A stretch of 64,000 nucleotides of DNA from positions 3,213,001 through 3,277,000 of the forward strand of contig JASFXZ010000029.1 in NCBI GenBank assembly GCA_032209605.1, given 5' to 3'. Made by a program: the position numbers and the translations under genes. Positions 23,701 to 35,700 of this stretch are shown here, in pieces. The number at the start of each line of letters is the position of its first letter. The stretch's first letter is position 1. This DNA is from Mactromeris polynyma (taxonomy: Eukaryota; Mollusca; Bivalvia; Venerida; Mactridae). The notes beneath the pieces are model-generated. The model worked only from the letters and a program-made list of their open reading frames with translations, made no database searches and was not told the origin of the DNA.

Positions 23701-26700
23701 GTACTGTTAACAGTTACAGCCGTATTACTGTTAGTTCGGTTAACAGTTATAGTCGTGTAACAGTCGTATTACTGTCAGTACTGTTAGTAGTTAAATCAGT
23801 AATACTGCTACTGTTATTACTGCTACTACTGCCAACTTCACATCGACATCGAATCTCTTATTTGCCTGCTTTTAGGATCTTGATAAATTTATTCTGAACC
23901 CAAACCAGTTAATGGGGAATCCTTTATAACATTTTATGGTCCCAGCTATTTTTGGACTTAATGGAAGCAATTGGCACAGCAGTGCTATATATCATCTTCA
24001 AAAACAACCAAAATCTCTGATGGGCAAAATACCATGTTTACAACAAACGCGAAATTATCTTAATTAAGACAATGCAACAACTATTAACAATTCCAATTGT
24101 TCTCTTAAGATCTATAAAACAAGCTACGAAACAATTCATATATTGTTCGCAATAACGCAGTCAATTGCTATCTCGAAAAAAAATCTGCTGGAAAGATAAA
24201 GTAATCATATCACTTAATATTAAGTTACTTGCCAACGGTGCAAATTATTGGCACTTCTAGATATGTCAGATGCACGTAAACATCTGATGTATCCTGGTTT
24301 GCACTTGATTCCTGGAAATCAGGAGACGTGATATTTATATTGTATTTTTTTGTTCTCTTTAAAATGAAACAGTTCTGTGCTGATAAAGTGTTAGATTTAT
24401 TTTTTTGTTTGCCGTAATATTTTTTATGACATTGATTTATTTAAATTCGTATCATTTTGCTGTTTGAACGGTTTTTGTATGAATATAAACTTAATTTTCA
24501 AACATTCTGGTTTCACAAGCAAACGGAACATTCACCAACATACAGGAGATTGTCACGAGTTCTTTCCTTTTCTCTGTCTGTAGAATATGTAAATATACTA
24601 TAGAAGAAATAAAGGGAGATACTTCTAGAATATATAAAGGGAGAGAACTCGTGACAATCTCCTGTGGATCAATATACCAATTTTCTAGTTTAGTTTAATC
24701 GATTCCAATGTTGTCGCTCCGCCCCTTCTTAGTCAATAAGATTTTACTTAAAATCTACTAACTATTACTTAATCATCATAATTGAGCGCCGATGTACAAT
24801 TTCCAACCTCTTCAATAAGTGACGTCATTTCAAGAAAACGTCACATGATATGTCACCATGTACTGACAGTAAGCAATATTTGATCCATATGGCAATATGA
24901 AAACAAAGTGATCATATGGAGTTAATATTGTTTCCGGCTTGTACATAATGACATCATATGTGACGTTTTCTTGAAATGACGTCACTTACGAAAGTGGTTG
25001 GAAATCCCATAGCAGCGCTTAATTATGGTCTTATATAGGAACCAATAAACACGTTTCATTATAAAACAACAACACATAGTGTATTGTGTGTTATTGCCCT
25101 GCCCGGGTAGCTCAGTCGGTAGTACACTGGGCTGCCATTCTGGATATGGTATGTTTGAATCCAGAAAGTGTGTCTGGTCTCCATGGCAACCTAGCAAATT
25201 GACTGAAGATGATACTCCAAAAGTCATTTCTCTTTACCTATACACATATTACATTTTATAAATACTTCTTTACATTATTACACTATTGATACTTGCGCAG
25301 TTGTTACGATAATGTAGTAATGCTTGATAACACATTCTTTCCTTTAATTATATATACGTATTTATGAGTATTATTATTTCATACACCTGTTTGTTCTCTA
25401 TCGCATGTATGTTTTATTGCATATTTCTTCACCTGTAAAATTATATGTTTGAATATGTGTTATAGTGTTCCTTCTCCGTCTCATAGATGTATGTTTGTAT
25501 ATGTGTTATAGTGTTCCTTCTCCGTCTCATAGATGTATGTTTGTATATGTGTTATAGTGTTCCTTCTCCGTCTCATAGATGTATGTTTGTATATGTGTTA
25601 TAGTGTTCCTTCTCCGTCTCATAGATATATGTTTGTATATGTGTTATAGTGTTCCTTCTCCGTCTCATAGATGTATGTTTGTATATGTGTTATAGTGTTC
25701 CTTCTCCGTCTCATAGATGTATGTTTGTATATGTGTTATAGTATTTCTTCTCCGTCTCATAGATGTATGTTTGTATATGTGTTATAGTGTTCCTTCTCCG
25801 TCTCATAGATGTATGTTTGTATATGTGTTATAGTGTTCCTTCTCCGTCTCATAGATGTATGTTTGTATATGTGTTATAGTGTTTCTTCTCCGTCTCATAG
25901 CTATATGTTTGTATATGTGTTATAGTGTTCCTTCTCCGTCTCATAGTTTATATGTGTTATAGTGTTCCTTCTCCGTCTCATAGATGTATGTTTGTATATG
26001 TGTTATAGTGTTCCTTCTCCGTCTCATAGCTATATGTTTGTATATGTGTTATAGTGTTCCTTCTCCGTCTCATAGTTTATATGTGTTATAGTGTTCCTTC
26101 TCCGTCTCATAGATATATGTTTGTATATATGTACATATGTGTTTGTCCTCATGGGCCATATGGCTTACTGGACTTAAAATGAAATAAACTTTATGATTCA
26201 TGAGGTGAGCAGCTGATGACAGTTGTTTGTGGAAGAAACGTGTCATTAATGGTTGGTATCTTTACGAACACAAGTTGGTTCCGTTGGCCGACGTACGTAA
26301 CTGAAATTCCGTGAAAAAATCATTATACAAGTAGTATGTCTTATGAAACACCTCAGGGTTATGTATATAAGTTCCAAAAAATCCCCGCATGGTGTACTGT
26401 GTCTTATTATAGTCCTTAGGATTGTGCATATGTATATAATTTAAAAGTTAAGTACAGTCGGACCTCGTTTATTCGACAACCTTTTATCCGAATACTTGGT
26501 ACCATCCGCAATAAATATCTAGGCACGATGTATCTTCTTATGGACGTCAAATTGAAATGGGTTATTCGAAACCATGTTTTATTCGAAATAAAATTTCGGA
26601 ACCGATGAATGCGAATGAGCAAGGTTTGATTGTATTGAAAGTTGACGATGACTTTAATGAAGGATTACTGCAGACAAGAGAATCATCTGTAGGGAAACTA

Positions 26701-29700
26701 GATTCGCCTTCCGTAGGAACTCTTCATTTTTATGTTTGTCTGGAAGAAAAGAGCTCAAGAAGTTTCAAGGTCGGTAATCACATTTTTTTTTATTTTCAGA
26801 GGAAAGTTTGGTGAAGTAAAGCAATGCAAAGAACGTAAGACAGGAAGAGATCTTGCTGCCAAGTTTATAGAGATCCATGGTCCACAGGATCGGTATGACG
26901 TTCTGAATGAAATTGATATGATGAAATGTCTCCAACATCCTCGATTGTTGCAACTTTACGATGTATTCACAAAACGGAATCATTTCTGCCTTGTCCTTGA
27001 ACTGTAAGTATACTGAACACATTTGCTGATCTTGCATAATTTCCAAAAGCTGATTAATAATGAGCTTAACAGATATTGATATCAGAATTATGTTATAAAT
27101 AAAATGCTATTGACGCTGGTCTACTATCAAACTGCATGTAAAACCCTTTTTGGACACTTTTTTCGTTTTGTTTTATCCAGAGTATTGGGTGGAGAGTTAT
27201 TTGAACGAGTGATAAATGATGATTTCATACTGACAGAGAAAGCTTGTATCATGTTTATGAGACAGATTTGTGAAGGCATTGAATTTATGCACAATAATAG
27301 CATACTTCATTTAGACTTAAAGGTAAGCCCGATATTTTTTAATTTTGTATGTTTAAATGTTTTGCCGAAAACTTACTGCTTCGACTGTGGAATAATTTGA
27401 ATACCAGTTAATATCAATTTGTAACATATACTGTGCAATGGAAGCACACGAGCGTGTGCCAATCTTGTACATCGTCCGTCACAAACCCCTGTAAATTTTA
27501 AGGCACACGCGAAGCCATTTTGCATATAGCTTTGCCTGGTATATTGCTCTAAAATCTTATGACAACAAATGCATCTTGTTTCTTTAGTGTTTATGAATGT
27601 AATATATAAGGCTGACTACTAATATTGTAAATATATATCGTATGTATCATCAGTATAGAAAGCAGTTTTTTGGATTGTGTAAGAAACTATTCCGATTGCA
27701 ATATTTGGTGGCGTGTTGTGAATAAAGGGAAGTAACTTAACTAACTTAACTTTAGAAACTAAGCGAATTGTCTCCCTTTCATATATCTTACAACTTGGAA
27801 TTGGTTCTTTTTTCAGCCCGAGAATATTCTTTGCCTTACCAGAGAAGGAAACAGAATAAAAATAATAGACTTTGGTTTGGCAAGACGGTATCATCCGGAG
27901 CACGATCTTCGTATATTGTTTGGTACACCGGAATTTATGGCTCCGGAACAAGCCAACTTTGAGACGATATTTCCTTCGACCGATATGTGGAGTGTAGGAA
28001 TTATATGTTATATTCTGTGAGTTTTAACAATGCTATATGCAGTAAATCTTCATTTAAAGACCTACTTAAAATTGAAACCACCTCATACGACCATTTTTTC
28101 ATGATCAAGCCCCGAGTTCTCGATGCATCTCAATCTGAGCTAAATCTTAGCTCAACCATTGCCTCAAATTGTTGAGATTTTTCTCATCTGAGACCAGACT
28201 CAAAATCGATATTACAAAACAAAAATGTTTTCAAAAGATCCAAATTGAGATTTTATCAAACTCAGGCTCTGATTTGAGTAAAATCTCATATTGAGATGAG
28301 ATTTCTATTTGAGAAGTTTTGAGAGATCGGGTCCCGGTTTTCACTCGATTTTAATTCCATATTTTAACTCGATACTACTGATAAGACTAGTTCACAGCTA
28401 AGACTAAATTTCCCCAGGGACAATGGTAGTCTTTTTATTGAGGCTTCACTGGATATTCTGTCAGAAATGTATTTTTTTTTTCAAATTAATATTTGAATTT
28501 CTCGCGATATGCTGATCTAGAGATATTATGGAAATATGGTGATTTATACTTCATGTCACGTGACTCCATTATCTGTGAGAGCAAACTTTTCCCAGGGAAT
28601 TGACAACATTAGAATGACATCCTTGTGCGCTCATAAATAGTCAAACTATGTTAACATTCAAGTTGATCGACCAACATACGATTGCTCAATTATTCTGTCA
28701 TTTTCTGTGTAATTAGCATAACATCGGCTCTGGAAATAACCTAAGTGTTCAAATGATCATTTTTCAGATCGAACTATTTCTTTATTCCTCTTTTAGGTTG
28801 TCAGGTCTCTCGCCTTTTCTCGGAGACAGCGAGAACGAGACAATAGCAAATATAACGGACGCTAAATGGGACTTCAAAGCTGAAGAGTTTGAGAGTATCT
28901 CAGTGGAAGCCAAAGACTTCATATCAAAACTAATACACAAAGATCACACGTAAGTAAAAACAAACTTAAGTTATCATAGAAATATGCAAAATCCTCACGA
29001 CGCTTATCTCCCCTTGCTGTACATAATATAAGTAGATATTTCCCACATCTACAATATTTACCTCCCTTGTTCTTAATCATCAGCCATTTTGATAGGCACA
29101 ACTGATAAGCTCTTATAGAAGAAATTCCCAAGTGTGTGATACTTGAGAAATACCAACTTGAAGAGAATTTGCATGTGACAACCACTTTTTCTTCAACTTT
29201 CTGAGCCAACTGCCCACATGAGCATAATGAATAAGTTATTTATATACATATGATTTGATTTTATCATCGATTACCTGATATTCCCTATAATGTTTAAGGA
29301 AAATATGCCAATCAATATTGATAAAAATTCAATTGATAAATATCAGAACACTATTGCAGAGGTCTCTGTACTCAGTAAATTGAGACCACAGTGTTGGACA
29401 TACATGTATATCAAATTACAGACATTAGCTGGATTTATGGTGCTTATAAACTATAGGGAAACCTAATATTCCAAGAAAACAGCAATATTAATTTGATATT
29501 TATGTTCATTTTTTTCTCATAAAATTTCACGTCGATTAAAACATTATGACAAAGCATTTCAAGTTACCCTGGTCTATCTGTATATAACGACTTTTTCGGG
29601 TTAATCCCTCTATTTGTATTTGTTTATTGGTAAAGAAATATCGGCCAAAATATGTTCTCTCTCTTCATATAACTCACTCTGAAGGAGGCCTTGTATCGAC

Positions 29701-32700
29701 ATTCTATTGATGTTTGGATAATTGATTCAAAAGTACGATTTCTGCTAAACTGAATTCGTTGCTTGGTTATGACATTTAATGACTCATACATATACATTCA
29801 ACTCTCATCACACTGACATTCGTTATAACGGAATATTCGGAATATGCGTAAAACGACACAAATCTGGATCGAATCTGCTCATTTTGTATCGTTGATCGAA
29901 TTCGATATAATGACGTTACTCAATACAACGACATACATCAAGGGAACAAACGTGGTCGTTATAACGTGTGTTCCCTGAATGTATGTCGTTGTATTGAGTG
30001 AATGAGCAGATTCGTTCCCACCAGATTTGTGTCGTTAAACGCATATACCGAATATTCCATCCTAACCCTAACCCTAATTCCAGTGTAATGAGAATTGACT
30101 GTACATGTTTTGTCGTAGAACAGCTCAGTTATATCATTTGTCCACCTCGGGTTAAATCAGTCGATAGAGCACTCAACTTACACATTTTAGGTGGTAGAAT
30201 CGAACTCCGGGTGTTGCGTATGTTCTTCGTCATAATTGGTTTGCCGAAATGTCCAAAGTCATTTGTCCTCGATTATTGATCATGATTCTTTATCATTGTT
30301 TCATGTAAGGAAGTTATATAACTATATCTAGTATACTAATTCCGATTGATTACCCAGGAGCACTGGTTAGGTTAACTGACTGTCTTGTATAACTGAAATA
30401 CTGTTGACAAACGGCGGAATCTCCCACACAACCAAATCTTTGACAAATCTTGTTATGTCATCATTTCACATAATGCTTATATAGTTGAACATTTGTATTG
30501 ATGGATGGGACAAGATTGTCTAAGGCCTTATGTTTGGTTATGTCTGGGCTGTTATCATGTAATCAGTAGACGACACTAAAATTACATTGAATCAGAGAGC
30601 TATTCGAACAAATGGCAAATTTAATCTTGTTGCGTTATTAGGATAGTTTCGGTTTTAGGGGAATTTGTAATATAATCTTAAAAGAGTCTAGATGTTCAGG
30701 ATTACAAAACTTCCGAGTGTGTCTCACAAAAGTGCTTTATGAATACAATTAAAGTTTCACTGTTACAAAGTACAGTGCAACCTCTCATGAACAGTCCCCT
30801 CTGAGCAACAACCTCTCATGAACAGTCCCCTCTAGAGCAACATCCTCTCATGAACAGTCCCCTCTAGAGCAACATCCTCGCATGAACAGTCCCCTCTAGA
30901 GCAACATCCTCTCATGAACAGTCCCCTCTAGAGCAACATCCTCTCATGAACAGTCCCCTCTAGAGCAACATCCTCTCATCAAAAGTCCCCTCTAGAGCAA
31001 CATCCTCTCATGAACAGTCCCCTCTAGAGCAACATCCTCTCATGAACAGTCCCCTCTAGAGCTAAATCCTCTCATGAACAGTCCCCTCTAGAGCAACATC
31101 CTCTCATGAACAGTCCCCTCTAGAGCAACATCCTCTCATGAACAGTACCCTCTAGAGCAACATCCTCTCATGAACAGTACCCTCTAGAGCAACAATCTCT
31201 CATGAACAGTACCCTCTAGAGCAACATCCTCTCATGAACAGTCCCCTCTAGAGCAACATCCTCTCGTGAACAGTCCCCTCTAGAGCAACATCCTCTCATG
31301 AATAGTACCCTCTAGAGCAACATTCTCTCATGAACAGTACCCTCTAGAGCAACAACCTCTCATGAACAGTCCCCCCTAGAGCAACAACCTCTCATGAACA
31401 GTCCCCCCTAGAGCAACATCCTCTCATGAACAGTCCCCTCTAGAGCAACATCCTCTCATGAACAGTCCCCTCTAGAGCAACATCCTCTCATGAACAGTCC
31501 CCTCTAGAGCAACATCCTCTCATGAACAGTCCCCTCTAGAGCAACATCCTCTCATGAACAGTCCCCTCTAGAGCAACATCCTCTCATGAACAGTCCCCTC
31601 TAGAGCAACAACCTCTCATGAACAGTCCCCTCTAGAGCAACATCCTCTCATGAACAGTCCCCTCTAGAGCAACAAACTCTCATGAACAGTCCCCTCTAGA
31701 GCACCAACCTCTCATGAACAGTCCCCTCTAGAGCAACATCCTCTCATGAACAGTCCCCTCTAGAGCAACATCCTCTCATGAACAGTCCCCTCTAGAGCAA
31801 CAAACTCTCATGAACAGTCCCCTCTAGAGCAACAAACTCTCATGAACAGTCCCCTCTAGAGCACCAACCTCTCATGAACAGTCCCCTCTAGAGCAACATC
31901 CTCTCATGAACAGTCCCCTCTAGAGCAACATCCTCTCATGAACAGTCCCCTCTAGAGCAACATCCTCTCATGAACAGTCCCCCCTAGAGCAACAACCTCT
32001 CATGAACAGTCCCCCCTAGAGCAACAACCTCTCATGAACAGTCCCCTCTAGAGCAACATCCTCTCATGAACAGTCCCCTCTAGAGCAACATCCTCTCATG
32101 AACAGTCCCCTCTGAGCAACATCCTCTCATGAACAGTCCCCTCTAGAGCAACATCCTCTCATGAACAGTCTCCTCTAGAGCAACATCCTCTCATGAACAG
32201 TCCCCTCTAGAGCAACATCCTCTCATGAACAGTCTCCTCTAGAGCAACATCCTCTCATGAACAGTCCCCTCTAGAGCAACATCCTCTCATGAACAGTCTC
32301 CTCTAGAGCAACATCCTCTCATGAACAGTCCCTTCTAGAGCAACATCCTCTCATGAACAGTCTCCTCTAGAGCAACATCCTCTCATGAACAGTCCCCTCT
32401 AGAGCAACATCCTCTCATGAACAGTCTCCTCTAGAGCAACATCCTCTCATGAACAGTCCCCTCTAGAGCAACAACCTCTCATGAACAGTCCCCTCTAGAG
32501 CAACAAACTCTCATGAACAGTCCCCTCTAGAGCAACATCCTCTCATGAACAGTCCCCTCTAGAGCAACATCCTCTCATGAACAGTCCCCCCTAGAGCAAC
32601 AACCTCTCATGAACAGTCCCCCCTAGAGCAACAACCTCTCATGAACAGTCCCCTCTAGAGCAACATCCTCTCATGAACAGTCCCCTCTAGAGCAACATCC

Positions 32701-35700
32701 TCTCATGAACAGTCCCCTCTGAGCAACATCCTCTCATGAACAGTCCCCTCTAGAGCAACATCCTCTCATGAACAGTCTCCTCTAGAGCAACATCCTCTCA
32801 TGAACAGTCCCCTCTAGAGCAACATCCTCTCATGAACAGTCTCCTCTAGAGCAACATCCTCTCATGAACAGTCCCCTCTAGAGCAACATCCTCTCATGAA
32901 CAGTCTCCTCTAGAGCAACATCCTCTCATGAACAGTCCCCTCTAGAGCAACATCCTCTCATGAACAGTCTCCTCTAGAGCAACATCCTCTCATGAACAGT
33001 CCCCTCTAGAGCAACATCCTCTCATGAACAGTCTCCTCTAGAGCAACATCCTCTCATGAACAGTCCCCTCTAGAGCAACAACCTCTCATGAACAGTCCCC
33101 TCTAGAGCAACAAACTCTCATGAACAGTCCCCTCTAGAGCACCAACCTCTCATGAACAGTCCCCTCTAGAGCAACATCCTCTCATGAACAGTCCCCTCTA
33201 GAGCAACATCCTCTCATGAACAGTCCCCTCTAGAGCAACATCCTCTCATGAACAGTCCCCCTAGAGCAACAACCTCTCATGAACAGTCCCCCCTAGAGCA
33301 ACAACCTCTCATGAACAGTCCCCTCTAGAGCAACATCCTCTCATGAACAGTCCCCTCTAGAGCAACATCCTCTCATGAACAGTCCCCTCTAGAGCAACAT
33401 CCTCTCATGAACAGTCCCCTCTAGAGCAACATCCTCTCATGAACAGTCCCCTCTAGAGCAACATCCTCTCATGAACAGTCCCCCCTAGAGCAACAACCTC
33501 TCATGAACAGTCCCCTCTAGAGCAACATCCTCTCATGAACAGTCCCCTCTAGAGCAACATCCTCTCATGAACAGTCCCCTCTGAGCAACATCCTCTCATG
33601 AACAGTCCCCTCTAGAGCAACATCCTCTCAACAACAGCAGACATTTGTAGCTCCATAAGGGTCATGCTCTGGATGAGTTGCATTATGTGAAACAGAACCC
33701 ACAAAATCGCAGACATTTGTGGATGTGCATATACATATAGATAGTTCCCACATTTACAATATTTACCTCCCTCGTTTATAGGAAATATAATGTAAACGAT
33801 GATAAACTAATCAGATATTTAATAAATTTCATCTATTAATTATGCTCATGTAGGCAGTTGGCTCAGTAAGTTGAAGAAAAAGTGGTTGTCACATGCAAAT
33901 TCACTTGTTATTTTCTCAATTATCCCATATTTGAAATTACTCCTGATAGGGCTTATCAGTTTGGCTTATCAAAATGACTGGTGATTAAGAACAAGGGAGG
34001 TAAATATTGTAGATATGGGAATATTTTGTGATATTTTATTAGCACAAGACATCAATATTAAGCAGTCTCGCTTTGTTTATGTTATAGTGGGTTCAATGAC
34101 ACATGATGTCGTTCAGTATCTATCAAAAATGGCCCCATTGGAAAATGACATGAACATTTTACTCTGGATATGTTTCGGATTACAATTTAAGAAAATTGCG
34201 AAAATTTGATAAAATGTTGCCATGACAACGAAACGAATATCTGGATGAAATTGCAAAAATGTAATCATATCATGAGAAGACCATACATTCAATTCCTCCT
34301 TTGTTATATTATGCTATATTTTATAAGAGCCACATGGTACAACAATTTTCTGTGGTTGTCATGGTAACTAACTGAACAATCAGGTATTGTAAATAAGTTG
34401 TTAGATATTTGAGGTATAATTCAACAAATATTGTAAAGCAAAGATTGATTTCATGTAAATACATTAATATTTTGTAATAAGTTCTGCTTTTATTCAATTG
34501 ACGTATTTTCGTTTCCATGGATACAATGCCATTCTTCGTTTTTAGGCATTTCGTAGTTTGAATTGCTGTATTCATTGTTTTAACACACCAGACAAAATAA
34601 AGTCATTTTTAGAGTACAGTTAAACATCACTTAAATACCATTATGATATTAATAACAAGACCACCTCAATATTAAGAAAAGAGAGAGAATACGTAACTAC
34701 CGGGAAACACAATTTTCAAGTCCATTTCAATGTTTTGTTCTTTATTCAACATCAATAGTAAGACCATCTCAATATTAAGACCTCATTCGAAGGGTCACAG
34801 GGGTGGTCTTATTATCGAGGTTTTACTGTATTATTGTCACGAAAATATAGTCAAGTAGAACCGAAACTCGCTTTCCCAGTACACTATTCTTCTAAATGCC
34901 AACATATTTATGAGAGTTTCCTGCAAAAGACTATTGCATGTCAGGTCAAATTCATGTATGGTACAAACTTGGTTATTTGCATACATATTAATACCAAAGT
35001 GTCCCTGAGGGGAATATGTCTCATGCTACAGTCACATTTAAAATTGTTTTTGGATATTTTTGTATATAGAAAAGCGCCCAGTGGATCATGATCGCGTTTT
35101 TCTTCTATTTCAGTGAACGAATGAAGGCAACTGAATGCTTGGAACACAAATGGCTTAGGGTAAGCTGAATATTAATACTTGTTAAAAAAACTCTCTTTTG
35201 ATATTCTGATCACCCCATCTGGTATACTGAGAATTTGCACAAATGTTTTATAAAAACATCGTGATCACGTAGCGTTACTCTGACTTACTTTTAAGAATTA
35301 AATTAATTGTGATCACAAATATAATTGTTCACAATGAGTGTTCACATATATACGGTCGGACCTCGTTTATTCGAATTTTTCCATCGACCGAAATTTTATT
35401 TCGAATAATATATGGTTTTGACTAACCAATTTCAATTCGACGTGCATAAGAAGATACATCGGGACCTGATATTTATTTCGGATGATACCAAGTATTTGGA
35501 TAGAAGGTCGTTAAATAAACGGGGTCCGACTGTACTCGTATTTATCACTGCCAGCTGGTTTATAAACATGTACTCAGGTCTAACTCAGGGGATTGTGAAG
35601 TTCGCGTCTCAATCTTGCCTGAGGTTAGATTCGAACGCACTACCTTCAGATCAGGAATCTGGTGATCGAACCCCTAGACAACTATGCCTCCCTTTGTTGT

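Noticed and set aside
23064..23897. 246-codon + and 123-codon - frames
   Set aside because: Product of the 33-bp minisatellite inside kinase intron 2; low complexity on both strands.
30775..33630. CRISPR-like regular array
   Set aside because: Units are contiguous 32-bp copies with no unique spacers, and the genome is eukaryotic.
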